From NCBI GenBank assembly GCA_030633225.1, contig DAOVTF010000154.1, positions 1 to 5,344 on the forward strand: a stretch of 5,344 nucleotides of DNA, in the 5' to 3' direction. Positions within the stretch are counted from its first letter, which is position 1. Each line of letters opens with the position of its first letter. Source of the DNA: Flavobacteriaceae bacterium (GTDB taxonomy: Bacteria > Bacteroidota > Bacteroidia > Flavobacteriales > Flavobacteriaceae). Positions 1 through 5,344 of the stretch are shown in pieces. Below the pieces are notes generated by a model. The model was given only the letters and a program-made list of their open reading frames with translations, searched no databases and was not told where the DNA came from. Position numbers and translations under genes: made by a program.

Positions 1-388
1 AATCTAGAAATAGTTTTTGAACACTGTCTTTTTTATCATATTCAAGTCCTCCATCATTTATACCGTAATCATGATCATCCCATGTGCCTAAAACAGGAAC
101 CTGTTTAACGAAAGCTTGATATGCAGAATCATTTTTTTGTTTTTCGTAATTCGTTTTCATTAATTCCATGTCATAAGTATCTGAGTAAATAATATCTCCT
201 CCCCAAACAAAAACATCGGGATTATTTTTTAAAATTTCATTCCACATGGTATTCTTAATATTTTGGTTATTACAAGAACCAAAGGCAAGAATAAAATTGT
301 TTGAAGGTTTTTCTTCTATAGTTATAGGTGCTGTTTTTTTATTACAGGAAACAATTAATATCAAGAAAATAAATAAATATCTTTTCAT
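1..388 (-). CDS. PhoD-like metallophosphatase lipoprotein (3' part missing)
   Basis: This is the N-terminal 129 codons of a gene that continues beyond the left edge, so no stop is visible. The start is the ATG at 388-386. It gives a short basic and hydrophobic signal peptide with lipobox L11-I-V-S-C15, so a lipoprotein is expected. After a short linker come hallmarks of the PhoD/alkaline phosphatase D family. The first is FGSCNNQN near residues 37-44. The second is the metal-site block VWGGDIIYSD at 61-70, which matches the family's GGDNIYAD-type motif. The third is GTWDDHDYGIND at 101-112, the DDHDYG metal-binding signature. Members are metal-dependent phosphomonoesterases or phosphodiesterases acting outside the cytoplasm, often in phosphate scavenging; the true substrate here is unknown. 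The rest of the catalytic domain lies outside the window. The gene is transcribed divergently from the DHH gene. The family call is firm; the specific substrate is not. Confidence 0.9.
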   Translation of the reverse strand, partial: MKRYLFIFLILIVSCNKKTAPITIEEKPSNNFILAFGSCNNQNIKNTMWNEILKNNPDVFVWGGDIIYSDTYDMELMKTNYEKQKNDSAYQAFVKQVPVLGTWDDHDYGINDGGLEYDKKDSVQKLFLD

Positions 389-410
389 AAATAATGAGTT
401 AATATTTAAT

Positions 411-418
411 CAAAGGTA
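411..418 (-). promoter_or_regulatory. Candidate -7 box (TACCTTTG) for the PhoD-like gene
   Basis: Read on the minus strand this is TACCTTTG, an exact match to the Bacteroidota -7 consensus TAnnTTTG. It lies 22 bp before the start codon and would leave a leader of roughly 15-20 nt. No TTTG -33 element is visible at the usual distance, so the call rests on the -7 match and position. Confidence 0.45.
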
Positions 419-426
419 GGATTTAA

Positions 427-434
427 CAAAGATA
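427..434 (-). promoter_or_regulatory. Second candidate -7 box (TATCTTTG) for the PhoD-like gene
   Basis: Read on the minus strand this is TATCTTTG, another exact match to TAnnTTTG, 16 bp upstream of the first box. A TTTG occurs further up at 466-463, but it is 28 nt away, longer than the usual spacing of about 19-21 nt. Either box, both or neither may be used; the region is AT-rich and chance matches are common. Confidence 0.35.
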
Positions 435-496
435 TATATGTGAGTTTAGTTGATTATATTATCAAATCTTAAATAAGTAAAAGTTTATTTTTATTG

Positions 497-504
497 TATA
501 TTCG
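497..504 (+). promoter_or_regulatory. Candidate -7 box (TATATTCG) directly before the DHH gene
   Basis: TATATTCG differs by one base from the Bacteroidota -7 consensus TAnnTTTG. It ends only 6 nt before the ATG at 511, so the expected transcription start falls at or within a few bases of the start codon. No clear TTTG -33 element is seen around 471-480. It would drive the whole three-gene operon. Confidence 0.5.
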
Positions 505-510
505 CAGCCT

Positions 511-1530
511 ATGAATATTGAAGATTTCCAAAGTATTAAGAAATTACTTTCTAAACCTAAAAAAATTGTAATTGTAACGCATAGAAACCCAGATGGTGAT
601 GCTTATGGTTCAAGTTTAGCACTATACCTTTATTTATTAAAGTTTGATCATGAAGTGACTGTTATTTCACCAAATGATTGTCCTGATTTTTTAAAGTGGA
701 TGCCATCAGAAAAGGAAATTGTAATTTTTGAAAATGAAACTAAAAAAGCATCGGATTTATTAAAAGCAGCTGAAATTGTATTTACGCTAGATTTTAATGC
801 TTTACATAGAGTTGGTGAAAGAATGCTTAAAACATTAGAAAAAATTGATCCTTTATATATTATGATAGATCATCATCAACAACCAGATGATTATGCAAAA
901 TTCTCTTATGTTGATCCAAAAGTGAGTTCATGTTGTCAAATGATATATCAGTTTGTTGAAAAAATTGAACATTTAAGTTATCTAGATACTGATATTGCAA
1001 CCTGTTTATATACGGGAATTATGACTGATACAGGTTCTTTTAGATTCCCTGCAACAACCTGTGAAACGCATAATATAGTTGCTAATTTGCTGGAAGCTGG
1101 CGCAAATAATTCTGAAATTTATAATAAAATTCATAATGTAAGTACTTACAATCGTTTACAATTGCTGGGAAAAGCCTTACAAAACATGAAAGTTGTTGAA
1201 AAATATCGCACAGCTTATATCACTTTATCGCAAAGTGAGTTAAACATGTTCAAGTTTAAAAAAGGAGATACAGAAGGTTTTGTGAACTACGCATTATCAT
1301 TAGAGGATGTGATTTTTGCTGCAATTTTTATTGAAGATAGAAAACAAGGAATAATTAAAATTTCTTTTAGATCTGTAGGTGATTTTTCGGTTAATGAATT
1401 TTCAAGAAAACATTTTAATGGTGGAGGGCATACAAATGCTGCCGGAGGTAGAAGCGAAGTGTCGTTAGATAAAACAGAGAAAAATTTTATTGACCTTTTA
1501 CCGTTATATCAAAATGAATTACAAAAATAA
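511..1530 (+). CDS. nrnA: DHH/DHHA1 phosphoesterase, NrnA-like (oligoribonuclease / PAP phosphatase family)
   Basis: This 339-residue cytoplasmic enzyme has the size and layout of the NrnA branch of the DHH superfamily. The N-terminal DHH domain shows the metal-binding motifs in order: THRNPDGDA at 23-31 (H24, D28, D30), LDFNALHRVG at 93-102 (D94), the signature DHH at 120-122, and TGIMTDTGSF at 168-177 (D173). The C-terminal DHHA1 domain ends in the substrate-binding motif FNGGGHTNAAGG at 302-313. All expected catalytic residues are present. Known relatives are Mn-dependent and hydrolyse very short RNA oligonucleotides (nanoRNA), 3'-phosphoadenosine 5'-phosphate (pAp) or linear dinucleotides such as pApA; which of these applies cannot be read from sequence. 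It is first in a three-gene operon, with gldI starting 2 nt after its last base. The ATG follows a candidate -7 box almost directly. The family call is very firm; the nrnA symbol is by similarity. Confidence 0.93.
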   Translation: MNIEDFQSIKKLLSKPKKIVIVTHRNPDGDAYGSSLALYLYLLKFDHEVTVISPNDCPDFLKWMPSEKEIVIFENETKKASDLLKAAEIVFTLDFNALHRVGERMLKTLEKIDPLYIMIDHHQQPDDYAKFSYVDPKVSSCCQMIYQFVEKIEHLSYLDTDIATCLYTGIMTDTGSFRFPATTCETHNIVANLLEAGANNSEIYNKIHNVSTYNRLQLLGKALQNMKVVEKYRTAYITLSQSELNMFKFKKGDTEGFVNYALSLEDVIFAAIFIEDRKQGIIKISFRSVGDFSVNEFSRKHFNGGGHTNAAGGRSEVSLDKTEKNFIDLLPLYQNELQK

Positions 1531-1531
1531 T

Positions 1532-2062
1532 ATGATCAAAAATATTATAATACTAATAATAGTTCTTGTCATAAGTTCTTGTTCGAAACCTGAACCTAGA
1601 AAACCTATTGTTAGAAAAACAGGATCTTTTTTAGATGAATCCGTAAAAAGAAATAAAGAGGCCAATAAAGTTGAAGAGAATATATTAAAACTATTAATGC
1701 AAAAAGATAGTTTACATAGTTATACCAATTCAGAAAATGGTTTTTGGTATTATTATCAAATTAAAGATTCCCTAGATTTAAAATCACCTATAAAAGGAGA
1801 TAAGGTTCTTTTTACTTATGATGTAAAGAATTTACAAAACACCATCTTATTTTCTAAAGATGAAATAGGTAATATTGATTATATAGTTGACAAACAAGAA
1901 TTGATATCTGGTTTACAAGATGGAATCAAATTGATGAAAGAAGGTGAAATTGTAACTTTTCTATTTCCTTCTTTTAAAGCCTATGGTTATTCAGGTAACG
2001 AAAAAGTAAAACCCAATGAACCTTTGATTATTACAGTAGAATTAATTAAAATAAATAAATAG
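1532..2062 (+). CDS. gldI: Gliding motility-associated FKBP-type lipoprotein GldI
   Basis: I place the start at 1532, giving 176 residues. This yields a proper lipoprotein signal peptide: K3, a hydrophobic core at 5-13, and lipobox I14-S-S-C17. The longer frame from 1490 would overlap the DHH gene and bury this signal. After the Cys comes a conserved GldI-type segment (PRKPIVRKTGSFLDESVKRN, 22-41), a helical stretch, the block ENGFWYYYQIKD (68-79) and an FKBP-like domain from about 88 to 175. That domain includes GDKVLFTYDVKN, ELISGLQDGIKLMKEG and FLFPSFKAYGYSG. GldI of Flavobacterium johnsoniae is a lipoprotein required for gliding and chitin use; its role is thought to be folding or stabilising envelope components of the gliding and type IX secretion machinery. 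FKBP catalytic Asp37 seems replaced: the FDS site reads LFS at 106-108. The gap to the upstream stop is 1 nt and to the downstream PPIase 2 nt. Confidence 0.93.
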   Translation: MIKNIIILIIVLVISSCSKPEPRKPIVRKTGSFLDESVKRNKEANKVEENILKLLMQKDSLHSYTNSENGFWYYYQIKDSLDLKSPIKGDKVLFTYDVKNLQNTILFSKDEIGNIDYIVDKQELISGLQDGIKLMKEGEIVTFLFPSFKAYGYSGNEKVKPNEPLIITVELIKINK

Positions 2063-2064
2063 AA

Positions 2065-3168
2065 ATGCAAATAATTAAATTAACACTAATTACAATTATT
2101 ATAAGTTTAATATCTTGTAAAACAACAAAATACAATGATTTAGATGATGGTATATATGCAGATGTTCAAACTGACAGGGGAGATATTCTTTTAAAATTAG
2201 AATATGAAACAACTCCAATTACTGTGTCAAATTTTGTGTCCTTGGTTGAAGGAACTAACCCGTATGTTGACAATACATATTTAAATAAACCATTTTATGA
2301 TGGGTTAAAGTTTCATCGAGTTGTTGATGATTTTGTGGTTCAAGGTGGTGACCCAAGAGGTAACGGATCTGGTGACCCAGGGTATAAATTTGAAGATGAA
2401 TTCACTATGGATGATAGTGGGAATTTAGTGTTATCACATGATTCTGCTGGTATCTTGTCTATGGCAAATGGAGGTCCAAACATGAATGGAAGTCAGTTTT
2501 TTATTACTCATAAGGAAACTAAATTTTTAGATGGTCGTCATACAGTTTTTGGTCATGTGATTTTTGGACAAGAAGTAGTTGATTCAATTCAAAAGGATGA
2601 TGTGATCAATAAGATTGAAATACTAAGAATTGGAAAAAAGGCTAAGGACTTTGATGCAACCGCTGAATTCAGCAATTATTTTGAAAAGATTGAAGAGGAG
2701 CAAAAAATTGCACAAGAGAAAAAGGCAAAGATCAAAGCTGATTTTTTAAAGTTTATTGAAGATAATAAAGTAAATGCTATAGCTTTACCTTCTGGCTTAA
2801 AAATAATAAGTATTAAAAAAGGCGATGGTGTTAAACCAAAAACCGGTTCAAAAGTATGGGTAAATTATGCAGGTTATTTTACAACCGGTGACCTATTTGA
2901 TTCTAATATAAAAGAAATTGCCCAATTACATAATAAATATGATAAAAGAAGAGATCAAATGGGAGGGTATAAAGCTGTAGATATGGATTATAGCCCTGAT
3001 GCACAGTTAATACCAGGTTTCAAAGAAGGATTGCAACAAATGAATTTTGGAGACAAAGTTATATTGCTTGTTCCATCTTATTTAGCTTATGGTAAACAAG
3101 GTAACAGAGGAATTCCTCCAAACTCAGATCTTTTGTTTGAAATGGAAATTATTGACGAAGTGAAATAA
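2065..3168 (+). CDS. Dual-domain cyclophilin-FKBP peptidyl-prolyl isomerase lipoprotein
   Basis: This 367-residue protein joins two unrelated prolyl-isomerase folds behind a lipoprotein signal (lipobox L15-I-S-C18). The cyclophilin domain spans about residues 29-190. It has FHRVVDDFVVQGGDP at 83-97, with R85 matching catalytic Arg55 of human CypA, then SMANGGPNMNGSQFFIT at 132-148 and FLDGRHTVFG at 154-163. The CypA Trp121 position is Phe154, as in many bacterial cyclophilins with low cyclosporin affinity. A charged, probably coiled-coil linker (about 195-235) leads to an FKBP domain at about 240-366. Its active-site residues look intact: Y268, F278-D279-S280, LIPGF at 315-319, and SYLAYG at 338-343. 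About 18 extra residues sit between FDS and LIPGF compared with human FKBP12. The gene starts 2 nt after gldI and is last in the operon. It is probably an envelope folding catalyst acting beside GldI; its clients are unknown. The domain calls are firm. Confidence 0.94.
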   Translation: MQIIKLTLITIIISLISCKTTKYNDLDDGIYADVQTDRGDILLKLEYETTPITVSNFVSLVEGTNPYVDNTYLNKPFYDGLKFHRVVDDFVVQGGDPRGNGSGDPGYKFEDEFTMDDSGNLVLSHDSAGILSMANGGPNMNGSQFFITHKETKFLDGRHTVFGHVIFGQEVVDSIQKDDVINKIEILRIGKKAKDFDATAEFSNYFEKIEEEQKIAQEKKAKIKADFLKFIEDNKVNAIALPSGLKIISIKKGDGVKPKTGSKVWVNYAGYFTTGDLFDSNIKEIAQLHNKYDKRRDQMGGYKAVDMDYSPDAQLIPGFKEGLQQMNFGDKVILLVPSYLAYGKQGNRGIPPNSDLLFEMEIIDEVK

Positions 3169-3189
3169 TATAATATTCACTATTTTTTT
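3159..3189 (+). terminator. Weak intrinsic terminator after the PPIase operon
   Basis: AGTGAA at 3159-3164 pairs with TTCACT at 3176-3181 around an 11-nt AT-only loop. One base later comes a run of seven T at 3183-3189. The stem is short, with two G-C pairs, so it is weak by E. coli standards. Its place at the convergent junction, overlapping both coding ends, supports a terminator for the plus-strand operon. No comparable T-run follows it on the minus strand. Confidence 0.4.
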
Positions 3190-4151
3190 CGATATATTTT
3201 AATCAGTTTTTGAGAAGCTTCAAAAGGTGTTGTTTGTTGACTTTCAATATTTTTAATTTGTTTTTTCAGTTCAGTTTGAATAGCCGTATCCTTATAAAAA
3301 TCATCTTTTAACTGTTGGTTAATATTTTGTTTTAACCAGTTAATGTTTTGGTTTATTCTGTTTTTGTCAAACCAATTATTTGATTTTGTTAGTTTTAAAA
3401 ATTCTTCAAGCATATTCCATACCTCAATAATGCCTTCATTATTAAGCGAACTACATGTTGAAACTTTAGGTATCCAATTATTTTCTTTTTGAGGATATAG
3501 GTGTAAGGCTCTACTAAATTCGGCTTTAGCAAAATTTGCATTTTTTATATTATCTCCATCGGCTTTATTAATTACAATTGCATCAGTCATTTCCATGATT
3601 CCACGTTTAATGCCTTGTAATTCATCACCAGTTCCTGAAACTTTTAATAATAAAAAGAAATCAACCATAGCATGAACCAAAGTCTCTGATTGACCCACAC
3701 CAACGGTTTCAATCAAGATAACATCAAACCCTGCCGCTTCACATAAAGTGATAGATTCTCGAGTTTTTCTAGCTACTCCTCCTAAGGTATCTCCTGCTGG
3801 AGAAGGACGAATAAAAGCATTTTTATTCTTTGAAAGTTTTTCCATTCGGGTTTTATCTCCCAAAATACTTCCCTTGTTTAATGTGCTACTCGGATCAATA
3901 GCTAGCACGGCAACTTTTTTACCCAAACTGGTTAAATAAGAACCAAAGGCTTCAATAAAAGTACTTTTACCAACACCCGGAACACCTGTAATACCAATTC
4001 TAACAGTTTTGTTCGCATAAGGTAAACATTCACGAAGCAGTTCGGAAGCTTTAATTTTATCACTCTCTTTTGAGCTTTCAATTAATGTGATTGCCTTACT
4101 TAGAAAAGCAATATTACCATTTAGTATGTTTTTTAAATATTCTGAAATCAT
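3180..4151 (-). CDS. meaB: MeaB/ArgK GTPase, methylmalonyl-CoA mutase chaperone
   Basis: This 323-residue protein is a G3E-family P-loop GTPase of typical MeaB length. Motifs in order are Walker [10 protein letters not shown] at 56-64; AIDPSS at 84-89; the RPSP...[11 protein letters not shown] block at 115-132; the Walker B region [15 protein letters not shown] at 142-156; [16 protein letters not shown] at 175-190; and the guanine-specificity motif NKAD at 195-198. The C-terminal helical region from about 260 corresponds to the arm used for dimerisation in known MeaB structures. MeaB binds the adenosylcobalamin-dependent methylmalonyl-CoA mutase, gates cofactor loading through GTP hydrolysis and protects it from inactivation. 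It therefore acts in the cytoplasm on the propionyl-CoA/succinyl-CoA route. The older name ArgK (arginine transport kinase) is considered a misassignment. No mutase gene lies in this window. The gene converges on the PPIase operon with 11 bp between stops and diverges from the sigma factor gene. Confidence 0.94.
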   Translation of the reverse strand: MISEYLKNILNGNIAFLSKAITLIESSKESDKIKASELLRECLPYANKTVRIGITGVPGVGKSTFIEAFGSYLTSLGKKVAVLAIDPSSTLNKGSILGDKTRMEKLSKNKNAFIRPSPAGDTLGGVARKTRESITLCEAAGFDVILIETVGVGQSETLVHAMVDFFLLLKVSGTGDELQGIKRGIMEMTDAIVINKADGDNIKNANFAKAEFSRALHLYPQKENNWIPKVSTCSSLNNEGIIEVWNMLEEFLKLTKSNNWFDKNRINQNINWLKQNINQQLKDDFYKDTAIQTELKKQIKNIESQQTTPFEASQKLIKIYRKK

Positions 4152-4335
4152 AAAGAAAAATTTCTAGCTATTTTGATAATTATATGGGATTAGGAATTAT
4201 AAATAAAAATAAACCCATCCGCATAAGCGATATTTAGTGTAAATTTAAATTAAAAATAAGAATTGTTCATTTTTTTATCTATAAAATGCAACAGTTCGAT
4301 AAAGCACTCGTATTTAAGATAGAAGATTAATCTAA
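4152..4335. other. Divergent intergenic region between meaB and the ECF sigma gene
   Basis: This 184-bp, very AT-rich spacer separates two divergent genes. Its right half carries the ECF-type promoter listed separately. On the meaB side I could not find a convincing TAnnTTTG box, so that promoter is unassigned. A small GC-richer patch around 4214-4229 has only a 3-bp inverted repeat (CGC/GCG). AATTTAAATT at 4242-4251 is a perfect palindrome but low-complexity. I see no small open reading frame or RNA gene that I would defend. Confidence 0.5.
4287..4312 (+). promoter_or_regulatory. Candidate ECF sigma-dependent promoter, probably autoregulatory
   Basis: TGCAAC at 4287-4292 and CGTA at 4309-4312 are separated by exactly 16 nt. 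This matches the general ECF promoter form (an AAC-containing -35 and a CGT-type -10) and is one base from the classical Bacillus SigW pattern TGAAAC-N16-CGTA. Transcription would begin near 4319-4321, leaving a leader of about 15 nt before the sigma ATG at 4336. Placement directly before an ECF gene suggests autoregulation, which is common in these systems but is inferred here. Confidence 0.55.
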
Positions 4336-4881
4336 ATGACAAACAATATACACTCGCATTTGATAGATAAATGCAAGAATAATGACCCCAGGGCACAAAT
4401 GCAATTGTATGACTTATATTGTAAGGCTATGTATAATACGGCTTGTAATTTTATAAAGGATAATGTGCTTGCTCAAGATATATTGCAAGAGTCTTTTATT
4501 AAGGCCTTTAAGAAAATAGAGATGTATAATGGAAGCGCTTCTTTTGGATCGTGGCTCAAAAGAATTGTTATCAATAATTGTTTGGATTGGGTTAAAAAAC
4601 AAAAAATAGAAACTGTAGCATTAAATGAGCAGGTAATTTCAATAGTTGATGATGATAATTGGGAAATTGAAAGTGGAATTAGTTTACAAGAAATTTATAA
4701 ATGTATTGAGCAATTGCCTAGTAAATGTAAAAATGTAGTAAAACTTTATTTGCTAGAAGGCTATGATCATCAGGAAGTTGCACATATTTTACAAATAACC
4801 GAAGGCTCATCAAGATCACAATTATCAAGAGGAAAAATGAGATTAAAAGAACTTTTAATACCTACAAATTATGAAAGTTGA
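4336..4881 (+). CDS. ECF-type RNA polymerase sigma factor
   Basis: This 181-residue group IV (ECF) sigma-70 family protein has the usual length. Region 2 covers about residues 8-90: an N-terminal helix, then the core-binding and -10-melting segment with DILQESFIKAFKKIEMYNG at 48-66 and FGSWLKRIVINNCLDWVKKQ at 70-89. A short acidic linker (around D105-E110) follows. Region 4 covers about 118-175, with IEQLPSKCKNVVKLYLLEGY at 124-143 and the helix-turn-helix HQEVAHILQITEGSSRSQLS at 145-164, ending in RGKMRLKELL at 165-174, the standard ECF C-terminus. No region 3 is present. It would redirect RNA polymerase to envelope- or stress-type promoters, but the inducing signal is unknown. An ECF-like promoter precedes it. 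Its last 11 nt overlap the next gene, a putative membrane anti-sigma factor, implying translational coupling. The family call is firm; the ECF subgroup is not assigned. Confidence 0.95.
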   Translation: MTNNIHSHLIDKCKNNDPRAQMQLYDLYCKAMYNTACNFIKDNVLAQDILQESFIKAFKKIEMYNGSASFGSWLKRIVINNCLDWVKKQKIETVALNEQVISIVDDDNWEIESGISLQEIYKCIEQLPSKCKNVVKLYLLEGYDHQEVAHILQITEGSSRSQLSRGKMRLKELLIPTNYES

Positions 4882-5344
4882 TTTAAGAGATAAATTAAAA
4901 AAAGACAAAATGATGAGAGAATTACCTAACAATCATCGAGCTAGTTTTGAGCAACTTTTACAAAAAGAGTTACATCAAAAAACAAAAACCAATTATACGT
5001 TTTTAAAAATTGCAGCTTCAGTTTTATTATTAATTAGTCTAAGCTTTGCAGGATATGAATTTTTTAATAAAGATGTTTCGCAAGACGTTGTGCTAACAAC
5101 TGATAAATCAGCTAATAAAATTAATTCAATGGCTGATATTTCTCCAGATTTGAAAAGAGTTGAAGATTTTTATTTAACACAGATCAATTATCAGTTAGCA
5201 AAAATTACAATAACAGATGAAAATAGAGATCTGCTTGAAGTTTATTTATCGCAGTTAAGTGATTTGCAAAAAGAATACAATAAATTTAACAAACAGTTGA
5301 TTGCCAATAATGTAAATGAAAAAACTATAGATGCATTAATTGAG
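4871..5344 (+). CDS. Putative membrane-anchored anti-sigma factor (C-terminus missing)
   Basis: The open frame from the ATG at 4871 runs 158 codons to the window edge without a stop. It begins inside the sigma gene, overlapping it by 11 nt in another frame. The first ~42 residues are charged and probably cytoplasmic, with ELPNNHRASFEQLLQKEL at 17-34, a pattern seen at the N-terminus of Bacteroidota proteins encoded next to ECF genes. One membrane helix follows at about 43-61 (FLKIAASVLLLISLSFAGY at 44-62). The remainder (about 66-158) is rich in Lys, Glu, Asn and Gln and looks helical, probably in the periplasm; YLSQLSDLQKEYNKFNKQL at 125-143 may form a coiled coil. I see no zinc-binding HxxxCxxC anti-sigma signature and cannot name a domain family. 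The anti-sigma role is inferred from the coupled position and single-pass topology. An in-frame double Met at residues 14-15 is an alternative start, but it would lose the coupling. Confidence 0.75.
   Translation, partial: MKVDLRDKLKKDKMMRELPNNHRASFEQLLQKELHQKTKTNYTFLKIAASVLLLISLSFAGYEFFNKDVSQDVVLTTDKSANKINSMADISPDLKRVEDFYLTQINYQLAKITITDENRDLLEVYLSQLSDLQKEYNKFNKQLIANNVNEKTIDALIE

Noticed and set aside
1490..1531. Upstream in-frame ATG codons (1490 and 1514) as the gldI start
   Set aside because: They overlap the end of the DHH gene and add hydrophilic residues before the signal peptide, putting the lipobox Cys at residue 31 or 23 behind a polar N-terminus. The ATG at 1532 gives a standard lipoprotein signal with Cys17.
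3748..3939. 63-codon open frame on the plus strand inside meaB
   Set aside because: It is antisense to the conserved GTPase core, whose motifs explain the sequence fully. It has no recognisable domain and no promoter of its own.
4214..4229. GC-richer patch with a CGC/GCG inverted repeat in the meaB-sigma spacer, considered as a terminator, operator or riboswitch remnant
   Set aside because: The pairing stops after three base pairs and there is no T-run in the right place. A B12 riboswitch was considered because of meaB, but nothing resembling its conserved core is visible.
4242..4251. Perfect palindrome AATTTAAATT as an operator
   Set aside because: It contains only A and T in a very AT-rich spacer, where such palindromes arise easily by chance.
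4311..4318. TATTTAAG as a housekeeping -7 box for the sigma gene
   Set aside because: It has two mismatches to TAnnTTTG at the most conserved positions, and the overlapping ECF-type boxes with exact 16-nt spacing are a better explanation.
4414..4602. 62-codon open frame on the minus strand inside the ECF sigma gene
   Set aside because: It lies antisense to conserved sigma region 2, and the translation shows no motif or plausible signal.

Overview
The window looks like chromosomal DNA from a marine or freshwater Flavobacteriaceae member (Bacteroidota). The DNA is strongly AT-rich. The start codons lack Shine-Dalgarno sequences, and several candidate promoters match the Bacteroidota -7 consensus TAnnTTTG. 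There are three lipoprotein signal peptides, and one gene is the gliding-motility lipoprotein GldI, which is essentially restricted to this phylum. No mobile element, CRISPR array, tRNA or rRNA was seen. The region reads as ordinary, densely packed core genome.

Layout, left to right. (1) Positions 1-388, minus strand: the N-terminal part of a PhoD-like metallophosphatase lipoprotein, cut by the window edge. (2) Positions 389-510: a divergent intergenic region with -7-like boxes for both directions. The rightward box lies so close to the next ATG that the mRNA may be leaderless. (3) Positions 511-3168, plus strand: a tight three-gene operon with gaps of 1 and 2 nt. It encodes a cytoplasmic DHH/DHHA1 phosphoesterase (NrnA-like), the FKBP-type lipoprotein GldI, and a two-domain cyclophilin-FKBP lipoprotein. 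(4) Positions 3159-3189: a weak hairpin plus T-run where the operon meets a convergent gene. (5) Positions 3180-4151, minus strand: the MeaB/ArgK GTPase that protects and loads B12-dependent methylmalonyl-CoA mutase. (6) Positions 4152-4335: a divergent intergenic region holding a convincing ECF-type promoter. (7) Positions 4336-5344, plus strand: an ECF sigma factor whose stop overlaps the start of a single-pass membrane protein, probably its anti-sigma factor, which runs off the right edge.

How the genes work together. GldI and the cyclophilin-FKBP fusion are both predicted lipoproteins with prolyl-isomerase folds. Together they form a plausible envelope protein-folding module serving gliding and type IX secretion. 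The DHH phosphoesterase upstream has no obvious functional link and probably shares only the promoter. The sigma/anti-sigma pair looks autoregulated: its promoter has the TGCAAC-N16-CGTA pattern recognised by ECF sigma factors. MeaB stands alone here, with no mutase gene in the window.

No undescribed multi-gene system is evident. The most interesting points are the tandem PPIase lipoproteins (one with an eroded FKBP active site, one a dual-family fusion), the candidate ECF autoregulatory promoter, and the probable leaderless start of the DHH gene.
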